Shown here: positions 15,870 through 25,995 of the stretch, one piece after another
Layout of the letters: every line of letters begins with the position of its first letter
Numbering within the stretch: position 1 is the first letter of the stretch
NCBI RefSeq assembly: GCF_018687195.1
Contig: NZ_CP061321.1
Coordinates: 1,798,001-1,862,000 of the forward strand
DNA: 64,000 nucleotides
Reading direction: 5' to 3'
Origin: Polynucleobacter sp. MWH-UH2A
GTDB lineage: Bacteria; Pseudomonadota; Gammaproteobacteria; Burkholderiales; Burkholderiaceae
Translations under genes and position numbers: made by a program
The notes under the pieces: generated by a model
What the model was told of the DNA's origin: nothing
Database searches by the model: none
What the model saw: the letters and a program-made list of their open reading frames with translations, nothing else

Positions 15870-15905
15870 ACCCAGCTTGTATTAACTTACAAGCTGGGTT
15901 TTTAT
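15870..15905 (+). terminator. Rho-independent terminator of the lipoprotein transcript
   Basis: An 11-bp stem ACCCAGCTTGT / ACAAGCTGGGT with an 8-base loop, followed by TTTTTATTT. The last bases of the convergent OsmC gene, including its stop codon at 15882-15884, lie inside the hairpin. Confidence 0.85.
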
Positions 15906-16271
15906 TTGGATTTCTCCAGCCAGCGCTTTATGAATGGGGCATTTATTGGCAATTTCAATTAAGCGGTTTTTTTCTTCATCGCTCAGATTGCCTTGCAGTT
16001 GAATATCGCGCGTAAATATCTCAACATCATTCGCTCGCTCAATATCGATAGTCACAATCGCATTCTCTAAATTCATGGATTTGCGACCCGCATACATTTT
16101 TAATGTCATGCTAGTGCATGCCGCTAATGCCGCCCCCAAATATTCATGAGGTGTAGGTCCGGTATCTTGTCCACCATTACTCGCATAGGCATCTGATAAG
16201 AAATGTAACTCACCCGTGTGCAACTTCTGCTGCAATGGCCCATCACCAAATTGTGAAACAACTTTTCTCAT
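15882..16271 (-). CDS. OsmC family peroxide-detoxification protein
   Basis: A 129-residue OsmC/Ohr-family protein with both redox cysteines: Cys52 in LAACTSMTLKMYAGRKSM and the second in KCPIHKAL near residue 110. The family reduces organic hydroperoxides in the cytoplasm. GGAGAC upstream supports ATG 16271. The rhodanese gene lies 39 bases upstream on the same strand, suggesting a small stress or sulfur unit. This protein is only distantly similar to the second OsmC gene at 47522. Confidence 0.87.
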   Translation of the reverse strand: MRKVVSQFGDGPLQQKLHTGELHFLSDAYASNGGQDTGPTPHEYLGAALAACTSMTLKMYAGRKSMNLENAIVTIDIERANDVEIFTRDIQLQGNLSDEEKNRLIEIANKCPIHKALAGEIQIKTQLVS

Positions 16272-16310
16272 ACTGTCTCCGAAATTAGATTAATCATCAT
16301 TTAGCAAAGC

Positions 16311-16724
16311 TTAACTCTTTGAGGATTTTGTTGGCTTCTCTGCGACCGGCAAGTTCGCCTGCTTCCAGGCGCTAAACCCACCTTCCAAATGGCTCACATG
16401 GGGAAGACCCATATCTTGTAATGTATTAGCAGCGAGAGCAGATCGCCAAGCCGAAGCACAATACAGAATAAAGCGCTTGTCCTCGCCAAAAATAGGTTTG
16501 TAATAGGGGCTATCTGGATCCACCCAAAACTCCAGCATCCCCCGAGGGGCATGCAAAGCGCCAGGAATCATTCCTTCACGCTCAAGCTCTCGAATATCCC
16601 GAATATCTACAAACACCACATTAGGATCTTGATGTAATTTTTGCGCTTGATTGAGCGCAATCGTCTCTATTTTCTCCATGGCACTATCAATGAGCGCTCT
16701 ATATCCAATCTTTAATTTCACCAC
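16311..16724 (-). CDS. Rhodanese-like sulfurtransferase
   Basis: A 137-residue single-domain rhodanese. The active-site loop is YCASAWRSALAA, with the persulfide-carrying Cys near residue 90; the domain also shows VFVDIRDIRELEREG and HLEGGFSAWK. The start is one of two adjacent GTG codons (16724 or 16721) after AGGAG; the second has the better spacing. The protein is cytoplasmic. Rhodaneses of this kind transfer sulfane sulfur, but the physiological donor and acceptor are unknown. Confidence 0.88.
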   Translation of the reverse strand: MVKLKIGYRALIDSAMEKIETIALNQAQKLHQDPNVVFVDIRDIRELEREGMIPGALHAPRGMLEFWVDPDSPYYKPIFGEDKRFILYCASAWRSALAANTLQDMGLPHVSHLEGGFSAWKQANLPVAEKPTKSSKS

Positions 16725-16779
16725 AATCTCCTAAAGTGACAATTCTCTTTATTGTTGGGTCACCTGCTAACATTCTCCT

Positions 16780-18042
16780 ATGAACTTTACCCCGATAGAA
16801 CTTGGTGCAAGCATTATTTTTGCAATAGCTGTTTTGCACACCTTTTGCACTAGTTATTTTGAATCATTAGCAAAGCATTCGCCCAGACACGCAGGACTTT
16901 GGCATCTTTTGGGGGAAGTCGAGATCGTATTTGGTTTTTGGGCTGCTGCTCTGATCATTTATATCTGCTTAGTGGGCGACTTGCATACCGCCAAGTCTTA
17001 TTTAAATTCTCGGAACTTTACAGAACCCTTATTTGTATTTGCCATCATGATCGTGGCTGGTAGCAAACCAGTATTGCACTTTTCAACACAACTACTACAT
17101 GCTTTAACTCGGGCATTACAGCGCTTACTTGGCATCAGAGGCGCTCCAGTACTGTATTTCCTAACACTTGGTTTAACCCCTCTTTTGGGGTCGTTAATAA
17201 CCGAACCAGCAGCAATGACTTTGGCAGCATTCCTATTGCGTGACCTCGTCTATCGACATCAATGCTCTAAACCATTACTGTTTGGCACTCTTGGCGCGCT
17301 ATTTGTCAACATTTCGATTGGTGGCACCCTGACTAATTTCGCAGCACCGCCAGTACTGATGGTTGCATCCACCTGGGAGTGGAGCTCAGCATTTATGTTT
17401 CATCATTTCGGCATTGAATCCTGTATTGCCATCTTCATTAACGCTTTAGTAGCAACGCTCTTATTCCATCGCCAAATTCAAGAGCCAACAACATCCGATC
17501 ATCACACAAAAATTCCGTTGACCGTGATTGCAGTTCATCTACTGTTCTTGCTGGGAGTGGTGGTATTTGCTCACGACCCCATTATTTTTATATGGCTTCT
17601 CTTATTTTTTATTGGTTACACCACAGCTTACCCAAAATATCAGAGCCCACTCATATTAAAAGAGGCTTTGCTAGTTGGATTTTTCTTGGCTGGCTTGGTT
17701 GTCCTTGGAGGTCTTCAAGGCTGGTGGCTACAACCCATCCTCGAAATGATGAGCCCAACGGCTGTGTTCTATGGCAGCCTGGCTCTCACTGCAATTACCG
17801 ACAATGCCGCTCTAACGTATTTGGGATCATTGGTAACGGGCACATCACTGGACTTCAAACTTGCACTGGTCGGCGGAGCTGTTGCTGGTGGCGGTCTTAC
17901 GGTCATTGCAAATGCTCCAAATCCAGCAGGCATTGCCATACTGCGTAGCTACTTTCCTGGTGCCGCGGTCTCGGCACTCTATCTATTGATTGCTGCAATA
18001 CCGCCCACGCTAGTAGCAATTGCCGTCTATCGACTACTTTAG
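16780..18042 (+). CDS. Putative Na+/H+ antiporter (Na_H_antiport_3 family)
   Basis: A 420-residue membrane protein with about twelve helices. Recognisable segments are TSYFESLAKHSPRHAGLWHLLGEVE near the N-terminus, LTLGLTPLLGSLITEPAAMTLAA, and SIGGTLTNFAAPPVLMVA. These match the putative Na+/H+ antiporter family seen in Burkholderiales and chlamydiae, part of the ion-transporter superfamily. The ion specificity is inferred from the family name only. It stands alone, divergent from the rhodanese gene. Confidence 0.8.
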   Translation: MNFTPIELGASIIFAIAVLHTFCTSYFESLAKHSPRHAGLWHLLGEVEIVFGFWAAALIIYICLVGDLHTAKSYLNSRNFTEPLFVFAIMIVAGSKPVLHFSTQLLHALTRALQRLLGIRGAPVLYFLTLGLTPLLGSLITEPAAMTLAAFLLRDLVYRHQCSKPLLFGTLGALFVNISIGGTLTNFAAPPVLMVASTWEWSSAFMFHHFGIESCIAIFINALVATLLFHRQIQEPTTSDHHTKIPLTVIAVHLLFLLGVVVFAHDPIIFIWLLLFFIGYTTAYPKYQSPLILKEALLVGFFLAGLVVLGGLQGWWLQPILEMMSPTAVFYGSLALTAITDNAALTYLGSLVTGTSLDFKLALVGGAVAGGGLTVIANAPNPAGIAILRSYFPGAAVSALYLLIAAIPPTLVAIAVYRLL

Positions 18043-18107
18043 GTCCAACAAAGCTATCCACAGTAAAATCTGAGCTTCGCCCCCAGCTATAAACCTGAGA
18101 ACGGCAT

Positions 18108-19454
18108 ATGAAAAAGCTCTATATCAAAACCTTTGGTTGCCAAATGAACGAGTACGACTCGGGCAAAATGGCCGACCTTCTCCATGCCGATGAGGGTATG
18201 GAAATGACTAACTCCCCAGAAGATGCGGATGTTGTTCTTCTAAATACCTGCTCAATCAGAGAAAAAGCGGAAGACAAAGTCTTTTCTGACCTTGGTCGCC
18301 TAAGAGAGTTAAAAAAGACAAGACCTAATTTACTGATTGGAGTTGGTGGCTGCGTTGCCAGCCAAGAAGGTCAACAAATCGTCAGTCGCGCACCCTATGT
18401 CGATGTTGTCTTTGGCCCTCAAACTCTTCATCGCCTGACCGATCTGATTGCCGAACGTCGTAAAACAGGAATTCCTCAGGTTGACATTTCGTTTCCAGAA
18501 ATTGAAAAGTTTGATCGCCTGCCAGCCTCACGACAAACGCGTGGATCTGCATATGTATCCATCATGGAGGGTTGCTCAAAATATTGCAGCTACTGTGTTG
18601 TTCCTTACACCCGAGGCGAGGAAGTATCGCGTCCATTTGATGATGTTCTGACTGAAGTTGCTGGACTTGCTGCGAATGGCGTTAAAGAAATTGTTTTACT
18701 AGGTCAGAATGTCAATGCTTACCGAGGGAAAATGGGTGATACCGCAGAGCTAGTTGACTTTGCATTACTCATTGAATACATTGCCGAGGTGCCGGGTGTT
18801 GAGCGCATTCGTTTTACCACTAGTCATCCGAAAGAATTTACACAGCGCTTAATTGATACGTATGCAAAAGCTCCGAAATTAGTAAGTCATCTACATTTAC
18901 CCGTACAACATGGTTCAGATGCCATGCTATCGGCGATGAAACGAGGCTACACGGCACTTGAATATAAAAGCATTATTCGCAAAATGCGTGCTGTGCGACC
19001 CGACCTCACACTCTCTAGCGACTTTATTGTTGGCTTTCCAGGTGAAACCGATGCGGACTTTGAAAAACTCCTGAAGATGGTTCGTGAACTGCATTTCGAT
19101 AACAGTTTTTGCTTCATCTTTAGTCCACGCCCTGGTACACCTGCAGCCAATCTAAGTGATACCACACCATATGAAGTGAAGTTAAAGCGTTTGCAAACAT
19201 TGCTTGGTCTCGTTGAGGAACAAGCAAATCAAATCAGTCAAAAAATGTTGGGCAATATTGAAACTGTTTTAGTTGAAGGCCTAGCAAAAGATGGTGCAAA
19301 CCTACAAGGTAGGGCTGAGAATAATCGCGTAGTCCACTTTGCCGCCCCCAGCGATGAGATTGAATCTCTCACAGGACAAATGGTTGATATTCAAATTACC
19401 GAAGTACTCAATTACACCCTCAGAGGTGAGATGGTAGAAGTGCATGCCAGCTAA
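18108..19454 (+). CDS. miaB: tRNA-2-methylthio-N6-dimethylallyladenosine synthase
   Basis: A 448-residue radical-SAM methylthiotransferase that converts i6A37 to ms2i6A37 in tRNAs reading UNN codons. The N-terminal cluster cysteines are in [24 protein letters not shown] and GVGGCVASQ. The radical-SAM triad is CSKYCSYC, and a C-terminal TRAM domain is present. Length is normal. It overlaps ybeY by 11 bases and opens the miaB-ybeY-ybeX-lnt series. phoH, usually between miaB and ybeY in this group, is absent here. Confidence 0.97.
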   Translation: MKKLYIKTFGCQMNEYDSGKMADLLHADEGMEMTNSPEDADVVLLNTCSIREKAEDKVFSDLGRLRELKKTRPNLLIGVGGCVASQEGQQIVSRAPYVDVVFGPQTLHRLTDLIAERRKTGIPQVDISFPEIEKFDRLPASRQTRGSAYVSIMEGCSKYCSYCVVPYTRGEEVSRPFDDVLTEVAGLAANGVKEIVLLGQNVNAYRGKMGDTAELVDFALLIEYIAEVPGVERIRFTTSHPKEFTQRLIDTYAKAPKLVSHLHLPVQHGSDAMLSAMKRGYTALEYKSIIRKMRAVRPDLTLSSDFIVGFPGETDADFEKLLKMVRELHFDNSFCFIFSPRPGTPAANLSDTTPYEVKLKRLQTLLGLVEEQANQISQKMLGNIETVLVEGLAKDGANLQGRAENNRVVHFAAPSDEIESLTGQMVDIQITEVLNYTLRGEMVEVHAS

Positions 19455-19902
19455 ATTAATGATTGATCTTCAGTTTGCTAGCCCAACTCTTGAGAGCGTT
19501 GTTGAAAAGACTGCTTCGGCAGCGCTAATCAAAAAATGGGTGAAAAGTACGGGCGCCAATTCAGGACTCATTACCCTTAGGTTTGTAAATGCTACCGAAG
19601 GTAAAAAGTTAAATGCAGCTTTTCGCCAAAAAGATTACGCTACGAATGTGCTGACTTTTCCGTATGAGCGTTCAAAGAATAGCCTCACAGCAGACATCAT
19701 TTTTTGCTTGCCCGTCATTCAAAAAGAAGCAAAGGAACAAGGGAAAACATTGAAAGCCCATTTAGCGCACTTAATTATTCATGGATGTCTTCATGCCCAG
19801 GGTCTTGATCATGAAACCGATCGAGAAGCAAAAAAGATGGAAGCGCTGGAAATTAAACTTCTTAAAGTGCTCGGATTTGCTAATCCCTATTTAAATACAT
19901 AA
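19444..19902 (+). CDS. ybeY: Endoribonuclease / rRNA maturation factor YbeY
   Basis: A 152-residue zinc-dependent RNase acting on the 16S rRNA 3' end and in ribosome quality control. The metal motif [11 protein letters not shown] (three His) lies near residues 117-127, and [16 protein letters not shown] is the other family box. It starts inside miaB, indicating translational coupling. Confidence 0.95.
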   Translation: MPAKLMIDLQFASPTLESVVEKTASAALIKKWVKSTGANSGLITLRFVNATEGKKLNAAFRQKDYATNVLTFPYERSKNSLTADIIFCLPVIQKEAKEQGKTLKAHLAHLIIHGCLHAQGLDHETDREAKKMEALEIKLLKVLGFANPYLNT

Positions 19903-19938
19903 TTTTCATTTGTCATCGTTCTACGCTATTCTTGCTAT

Positions 19939-20775
19939 ATGCCTGACCCCAAATCCCTTTTAGATCGCCTGGCTGATTTCTTATCGCCACAACCAACTAG
20001 CCCGAGCGAGCGTCGCCAAGAACTCATTGAAACGCTGCGCGAAGCCCAAATAGAGGGGCTAATTGATGATGATGCACTTTCCATGATTGAGGGCGTCTTT
20101 CAGGTGGGGCAATTGTGTGCGCGGGATATTTTGGTACCGCGAGCACAAATCGACTGGATTGACATCAATCTACCTTTATCGGAATTAATGAAGGTCGCAA
20201 TTGAAGCGGCCCACTCCCGTTTCCCAGTCTTCGAAGGAACACGCGATAACGTGATTGGCATTCTGCTGGCTAAAGATTTATTACGTCATGCGACTGAAAA
20301 GGATTTTCAAATACGAGACTGGTTGCGACCTGCAGTATTTATTCCGGAATCTAAACGCTTAAGTGTTTTATTGCGTGACTTTAAAGACAATCGCAATCAT
20401 TTGGCAATCGTAGTAGATGAATATGGTGGCGTAGCGGGCATTATTACGATTGAAGATGTCCTCGAGCAAATTGTTGGTGATATCGAAGATGAACACGATA
20501 TTGACGAGGAAGCCGATAACATCATCGCTCTAGATAATGGCGACATTCGAGTTAAAGGCATCACTGAGCTTGAGCAATTTAACGATACCATTGGCACCCA
20601 CTTTGCGATTGAAGATATTGATACTGTTGCAGGCCTTGTAATACAGCACCTAGGACGTGTTCCTAAAATAGGCGAACGCATCACTATTGATGGCATTGAA
20701 TTTGAAGTACAACGTGCCGATCCACGACAAATACATGTGTTGTTAGCACGGCAATTAGCTCAAAAGATTGACTAG
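19939..20775 (+). CDS. ybeX: CorC/YbeX-type CBS-domain protein
   Basis: A 278-residue cytoplasmic protein with an N-terminal acidic helix region, two CBS domains (residues about 65-190: RDILVPRAQIDWID, FPVFEGTRDNVIGILLAKDLL and VVDEYGGVAGIITIEDVLEQIVGDIEDE) and a C-terminal CorC_HlyC/transporter-associated domain. Known as a magnesium and cobalt efflux accessory factor. In E. coli YbeX is also tied to ribosome assembly, which fits its position between ybeY and lnt. Confidence 0.92.
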   Translation: MPDPKSLLDRLADFLSPQPTSPSERRQELIETLREAQIEGLIDDDALSMIEGVFQVGQLCARDILVPRAQIDWIDINLPLSELMKVAIEAAHSRFPVFEGTRDNVIGILLAKDLLRHATEKDFQIRDWLRPAVFIPESKRLSVLLRDFKDNRNHLAIVVDEYGGVAGIITIEDVLEQIVGDIEDEHDIDEEADNIIALDNGDIRVKGITELEQFNDTIGTHFAIEDIDTVAGLVIQHLGRVPKIGERITIDGIEFEVQRADPRQIHVLLARQLAQKID

Positions 20776-20783
20776 GGCACAAC

Positions 20784-22304
20784 TTGCTCATCCCCCAATA
20801 CATTACAAAACGTATTTCAGCATGGATCATGCTTCTTGGGCTTGGGGCACTTCTTGCTTTAGTTGCTGAACTACCCTACGGTGGCTGGCTGCAAATCCCA
20901 ATCCTGAGTATCGTTTGGTGGAGGCTTCGCCTTGAGGTCCCTGAAACAGCAAAACGCTATTTTGGTCTGGGCCTTACCTTCGGTATTGGTTATTTCCTAG
21001 TCGGATTGTGGTGGTTGTACATCAGCATGCATGATGTTGGCGGCATGAACCCCATCCTCTCCGGGGTTGCCGTTTTACTTCTGTCACTCTACATGGCCAT
21101 GTATTTTTCTGCGGCCACTTTCACTATTCGCTACTGCAAGCAAAGTCGCATCGCTGGCTTACTACTTGCAGCTAGTTGGGTAGTAATGGAATATTTGCGC
21201 GGCTATATCTTTACCGGCTTTCCTTGGATGGGGTTGGCAGAAAACCAATTCAATGGTCCTTTTGCGCTCATAGCACCAATCTTTGGCGGGCTTGCGTGCA
21301 CATTCCTAGTGGTATGGACTTCATGGGAAATCCTAGCTCTGAGAGTGCGACCCTTCACCAGCATTATCACAATATTTGCAACAATCGCTCTCACTCAATT
21401 AGCCGGACAAGGCTCCTACACCAAACCTTTTGGCGAACCAATCAGCGTCCGTCTCATTCAGGGAAATTTTGAGCAAAGCCTCAAATTTAATCCTCAAGCA
21501 ATTAGTCAACAGATTGATTTTTATGTTTCAGAAATTCAGAAACAGGCTGCTGATCTCATCATCATTCCTGAAACTGCTTTTCCTTGGCCACAAAATAATC
21601 TCCCATACGGCTTACTCAATTACCTACAAAATTATTCCAATACGAGCTTAAGCAATCTTTTGCTGGGCTTGGTGGGTGAAGCTCGCGGCGATCAAGAGAT
21701 GCAATACACCAATCGCGCTATTGGCTTGTCGCCCAATACACAGCCGTATCAATACGATAAGGTTCATTTGGTTCCATTTGGTGAATTTATTCCTCCAGGC
21801 TTTCACTGGTTTATCAAAGCATTTAATGTTCCATTGAGTGACTTTGCACGAGGTAGTTTTGATCAAAAGCCCTTTAGGATTGAACGCAAGAATCAGGCGA
21901 GCGTAAATGCAACAATCACCATTTGCTATGAGGATGTCTTTGGCGATGAATTGGCTTTGCGCATACGACGCAGTCAAGAACCTGTTCACTTGCTCATCAA
22001 TATGACTAACTTAGCTTGGTTTGGTGAATCACAAGCCCCGACTCAACAATTACGTCTTTCACAACTACGGTCGCTCGAAACAGGCTTACCCGCCATAAGA
22101 GCAACCAATACTGGGATTACCGCCGTCTTGGGATCAGATGGCAAAGTAATTCAAACCCTTCCGGAATTTACTCAAGCCACGCTCACCGTCACAATCCAGC
22201 CATACAGTGGTCAAACGCCCTATGTCAGATGGGGCAACCTGCCCATCCTCAGCCTTTCTGCGGCATTGCTAATCTGGGGCTTGATTCGTCATCGTCGTTT
22301 TTAA
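20784..22304 (+). CDS. lnt: Apolipoprotein N-acyltransferase
   Basis: A 506-residue inner-membrane enzyme that adds the third acyl chain to lipoproteins. Six or so N-terminal helices are followed by a periplasmic nitrilase-like domain with the Glu-Lys-Cys triad in IIIPETAFPW, KVHLVPFGEF and ICYEDVFGDE, and a C-terminal helix. The start is TTG at 20784, 8 bases after ybeX; the next in-frame ATG would remove part of the first helix. It probably processes, among others, the glycine-zipper lipoprotein in this window. Confidence 0.95.
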   Translation: MLIPQYITKRISAWIMLLGLGALLALVAELPYGGWLQIPILSIVWWRLRLEVPETAKRYFGLGLTFGIGYFLVGLWWLYISMHDVGGMNPILSGVAVLLLSLYMAMYFSAATFTIRYCKQSRIAGLLLAASWVVMEYLRGYIFTGFPWMGLAENQFNGPFALIAPIFGGLACTFLVVWTSWEILALRVRPFTSIITIFATIALTQLAGQGSYTKPFGEPISVRLIQGNFEQSLKFNPQAISQQIDFYVSEIQKQAADLIIIPETAFPWPQNNLPYGLLNYLQNYSNTSLSNLLLGLVGEARGDQEMQYTNRAIGLSPNTQPYQYDKVHLVPFGEFIPPGFHWFIKAFNVPLSDFARGSFDQKPFRIERKNQASVNATITICYEDVFGDELALRIRRSQEPVHLLINMTNLAWFGESQAPTQQLRLSQLRSLETGLPAIRATNTGITAVLGSDGKVIQTLPEFTQATLTVTIQPYSGQTPYVRWGNLPILSLSAALLIWGLIRHRRF

Positions 22305-22363
22305 GCATTTTTAACTCTACAGCGAGCTAGCCATGTAAAATCAATGGCTTAGCCAGGTTAATC

Positions 22364-23248
22364 ATGCTTACTTTTCAGCAAATCATTCTCAAACTTCAAG
22401 AATATTGGGACCAACAAGGTTGCGCCCTATTACAACCCATCGACCTAGAGGTTGGCGCAGGGACATCCCATACCGCGACCTTCTTAAGAGCAATTGGCCC
22501 AGAGCCATGGAAGGCTGCTTATGTGCAACCATCGCGTCGACCTAAAGACGGGCGCTATGGAGAAAACCCAAACCGCTTGCAACATTACTATCAATATCAA
22601 GTGGTTTTAAAGCCGGCTCCTGAAAATATTCTGGAATTGTATTTAGGATCTTTGGCAGCACTCGGTCTAGATCTCAAACAAAACGACATTCGTTTTGTTG
22701 AAGACGATTGGGAAAATCCAACCCTTGGCGCATGGGGCTTAGGCTGGGAAGTATGGCTGAATGGCATGGAAGTCACCCAGTTCACCTACTTTCAACAAGT
22801 AGGTGGCTTGGACTGTAAACCAGTCTTGGGCGAAATCACCTATGGCATTGAGCGTTTAGCGATGTACATCCAAAATTGCTCCAATGTTTATTATCTCGTT
22901 TGGGCAGATGGAATTTCTTATGGTGATGTTTATCACCAAAACGAAGTTGAGCAATCTTGCTACAACTTTGAACACTCAAATACAGAGTTGTTATTTGCGA
23001 ACTTTGGAAACTACGAAAGTGAAGCAAAGCGCTTAATGGAAGTGCCTTTAGCCTTACCCGCTTACGAAATGGTTTTGAAAGCTGCGCACACTTTTAATCT
23101 CTTAGATGCTCGTGGCGCTATTTCAGTGACTGAGCGTGCTGCTTATATTGGACGCATTCGCAATCTATCTCGCGCAGTTGCGCAAGCGTACTTTGATTCC
23201 CGAGAAAAACTTGGCTTTCCTATGTGCCAACGCCAAACTAAGGCTTAA
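22364..23248 (+). CDS. glyQ: Glycyl-tRNA synthetase alpha subunit
   Basis: A 294-residue class II synthetase core subunit of the bacterial alpha2beta2 GlyRS. Typical boxes are [23 protein letters not shown] at the N-terminus, [26 protein letters not shown] (motif 2 region) and [13 protein letters not shown]. It directly precedes glyS (32-base gap). A small inverted repeat, AGCCAT / ATGGCT, lies in the leader at 22329-22349. Confidence 0.97.
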   Translation: MLTFQQIILKLQEYWDQQGCALLQPIDLEVGAGTSHTATFLRAIGPEPWKAAYVQPSRRPKDGRYGENPNRLQHYYQYQVVLKPAPENILELYLGSLAALGLDLKQNDIRFVEDDWENPTLGAWGLGWEVWLNGMEVTQFTYFQQVGGLDCKPVLGEITYGIERLAMYIQNCSNVYYLVWADGISYGDVYHQNEVEQSCYNFEHSNTELLFANFGNYESEAKRLMEVPLALPAYEMVLKAAHTFNLLDARGAISVTERAAYIGRIRNLSRAVAQAYFDSREKLGFPMCQRQTKA

Positions 23249-23280
23249 GAGCCTGACTGATTGAAATTACCGTCTTATCT

Positions 23281-25419
23281 ATGAGCTCATCAAATTCAAA
23301 CACTCCATCAGCAAGCTTGTTGATTGAAGTCTTTACCGAGGAATTACCGCCAAAGTCACTACGTCGTTTAGGTGAGGCCTTTAGCGAAGGAATTTTTGCA
23401 ATCCTCAAAGCCGCTAATCTGACCACTGAAACTTCTGTTGTAACTGGGTTTGCAACACCGCGTCGCTTAGCAGTTCAAGTAAGCAATGTATTAAACCAAG
23501 CCCAAGATTACCCAGTAAGAGAAAAGCTCTTACCAACCAGCATTGCGTTTGATGCAGATGGCAAAGCAACAGCTCCTTTACTAAAAAAATTAGCTGCTCT
23601 TGGTTTTTCTGATGTTGACCTATCTGCCCTTGAAAAATCGGGTGAAGGTAAAAATGAAGCGCTTTACCTCAATGTAGTTGCGAAAGGTGCTTCACTTGAA
23701 AAGACTGCGCAAACTGCACTAGAACAAACATTGAACAAATTACCGATTGCCAAAATGATGCACTACCAAGTGCAACAAAAAAATGGCGAACTCAGCGATG
23801 TTCAGTTTGCGCGTCCAGCGCATCGTATTCTTGCGCTGCACGGCGATAAGACACTCAATATTCACAGTCTTGGCATTGATGCCGGCAATAAAACTGAGGG
23901 GCATCGCTTCTTGGCGCCTGGCGTCTTTACTATCAGTAATGCAGACCAATATGAAAGCGAACTGCAAAGCAAAGCAAAAATAATCCCTAGCTTTACCAAA
24001 CGTCAGGAACAAATCAAAACAGCCTTACTGAAAGCGGCTGGGGATGATTTGGTTCTGATGCCTGATAGCCTTTTAGATGAGGTGACTTCACTCGTTGAAT
24101 GGCCAGCCATTTATGAATGTCACTTTGACCCAGAATTTTTAGAAGTGCCGCAAGAATGTCTGATTCTTACAATGCAGACTAATCAAAAATACTTTGCGCT
24201 AACGGATAAGCAAGGCAAATTGCGCAATCGATTTTTAATCGTCTCGAATATTGAAACCGCTACGCCTGACGCAATCATTTCGGGTAATGAACGAGTGGTA
24301 CGCCCCCGTTTATCGGATGCACGTTTCTTCTTCCAACAAGATCAAAAACGTCCATTAGCCTCTCGTGTGGCCGACCTTGGTAAGGTGGTCTATCACAATC
24401 AACTTGGGAACCAACTTGATCGTACTAAACGCGTACAAGGCATTGCTGTTGGGATCGCCAAGGAACTCAAAGCCGATGAAAAATTAGCTAGCCGCGCCGC
24501 AGAGATTGCCAAGACAGACTTACTCACCGACATGGTTGGTGAGTTCCCTGAATTACAAGGCATCATGGGAACTTACTACGCTAAGCATGATGGCGAAAAT
24601 GCAGATGTAGCCTCAACATGTAGTGAGCACTATATGCCACGTTTTGCTGGTGACTCTCTGCCTCAAACCCAAACTGGAACGATACTAGCTATCGCCGATA
24701 AACTTGAGACACTGGTAGGAATCTGGGGTGTGGGACTTGCGCCAACTGGCGATAAAGATCCGTACGCCTTACGTCGCCATGCACTTGGTATTTGTCGACT
24801 ACTGTTAGAAAAGAATCTTTCATTGAGCTTGCCAGAGTTAATTGAACTGGCACGCACGCAATTTACCCAGAAAGATGTTCAAGAAAAAGCCAAAACAGCT
24901 GATATCTACGAGTTCATCATCGATCGCCTGCGCGCTTATTTACGTGACCAGTCAATAGCGGGCAAACCATTTACTAGTGCTGAAATAGAGGCGGCCCTCA
25001 GCCAGTCTCCAGATCAAATCAATGATGTCATTGAACGTTTGACAGCCCTTCGTGAATTTAATGCATTACCTCAGGCAGCTCAGTTAGCCGCCGCCAATAA
25101 ACGCATCAGCAACATCCTGAAAAAGACAACTACTGCCATTCCAGCAAACTGCTCAAGCAAACTTTTGCAAATTCCTGCTGAAATTGCTTTGCATCAAGCC
25201 CTCGAATCAGTTGCCCCAACACTCAATGCAGCTTATGAGAAACGTCAATACGTTGAGCTTTTACAGGCATTGGTTGCCTTGAGTGCGCCCATTGATCAGT
25301 TTTTTGCGGATGTCATGGTGATGGATCCCAATACTGAACTGCGGGATAACCGTTTAGCCCTATTGCAACAACTACACCAGAAAATGAACCTTGTTGCCGA
25401 TCTCGGCAAATTAGCATGA
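23281..25419 (+). CDS. glyS: Glycyl-tRNA synthetase beta subunit
   Basis: A 712-residue subunit that binds tRNA-Gly. The N-terminus LLIEVFTEELPPKSL and segments RPAHRILALHGDK, MQTNQKYFAL, VARPRLSDARFFFQQD-like (here VVRPRLSDARFFFQQD) and the HD-like region are family-typical; a DALR anticodon-binding domain closes the protein. Length is normal. Its stop overlaps the gmhB start by 4 bases. Confidence 0.97.
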   Translation: MSSSNSNTPSASLLIEVFTEELPPKSLRRLGEAFSEGIFAILKAANLTTETSVVTGFATPRRLAVQVSNVLNQAQDYPVREKLLPTSIAFDADGKATAPLLKKLAALGFSDVDLSALEKSGEGKNEALYLNVVAKGASLEKTAQTALEQTLNKLPIAKMMHYQVQQKNGELSDVQFARPAHRILALHGDKTLNIHSLGIDAGNKTEGHRFLAPGVFTISNADQYESELQSKAKIIPSFTKRQEQIKTALLKAAGDDLVLMPDSLLDEVTSLVEWPAIYECHFDPEFLEVPQECLILTMQTNQKYFALTDKQGKLRNRFLIVSNIETATPDAIISGNERVVRPRLSDARFFFQQDQKRPLASRVADLGKVVYHNQLGNQLDRTKRVQGIAVGIAKELKADEKLASRAAEIAKTDLLTDMVGEFPELQGIMGTYYAKHDGENADVASTCSEHYMPRFAGDSLPQTQTGTILAIADKLETLVGIWGVGLAPTGDKDPYALRRHALGICRLLLEKNLSLSLPELIELARTQFTQKDVQEKAKTADIYEFIIDRLRAYLRDQSIAGKPFTSAEIEAALSQSPDQINDVIERLTALREFNALPQAAQLAAANKRISNILKKTTTAIPANCSSKLLQIPAEIALHQALESVAPTLNAAYEKRQYVELLQALVALSAPIDQFFADVMVMDPNTELRDNRLALLQQLHQKMNLVADLGKLA

Positions 25420-25988
25420 GCGCCAGCTCTTCTAAACTCATTATTTTGGATCGCGATGGTGTGATCAATGAAGATCGTGATGACTACGTCAAATCAGTTG
25501 ATGAATGGATTCCCATCCCGGGCAGTTTAGAGGCGATTGCATTACTTAACCAAGCCGGTTATCAAATCGCCATTGCCACCAATCAATCTGGATTGGCTAG
25601 GGGGTATTTCACCATCAATGAATTGCATGCCATGCATAGCAAGATGGATAAGCTTCTTAAGCCTCTAGGCGGCAATATTGATAGCATCTTTTTCTGCCCT
25701 CATACCGATGCGCATGCTTGCGATTGCAGGAAGCCCGCGCCAGGGCTGATGAAAGAGATCGCTTTACGCTACAAGAGAACAGATACGAAACAACCTTTAT
25801 TGGGCGTTCCCATTGTTGGCGACTCCCTTCGAGATTTACAAGCAGGCGTAGTATTAGGAGCATCACCCCATTTAGTGCTTACTGGAAAAGGACAAAAAAC
25901 TTTGGCTAAAGGCGAACTTCCAGAGGGCACACAAATTCATGCTGACCTGATGGCATTTGCGAATTCTTTACTAGCAAATAAGATTTAG
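25416..25988 (+). CDS. gmhB: D-glycero-beta-D-manno-heptose-1,7-bisphosphate 7-phosphatase
   Basis: A 190-residue HAD phosphatase in ADP-heptose synthesis for the LPS inner core. The nucleophile motif is LDRDGVINED, and the zinc-binding loop shows CPHTDAHACDC, followed by KPAPG and GDSLRDLQAG (motif IV). It is coupled to glyS by an ATGA overlap and precedes plsC by 7 bases. Confidence 0.95.
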   Translation: MSASSSKLIILDRDGVINEDRDDYVKSVDEWIPIPGSLEAIALLNQAGYQIAIATNQSGLARGYFTINELHAMHSKMDKLLKPLGGNIDSIFFCPHTDAHACDCRKPAPGLMKEIALRYKRTDTKQPLLGVPIVGDSLRDLQAGVVLGASPHLVLTGKGQKTLAKGELPEGTQIHADLMAFANSLLANKI

Positions 25989-25995
25989 GATATTT

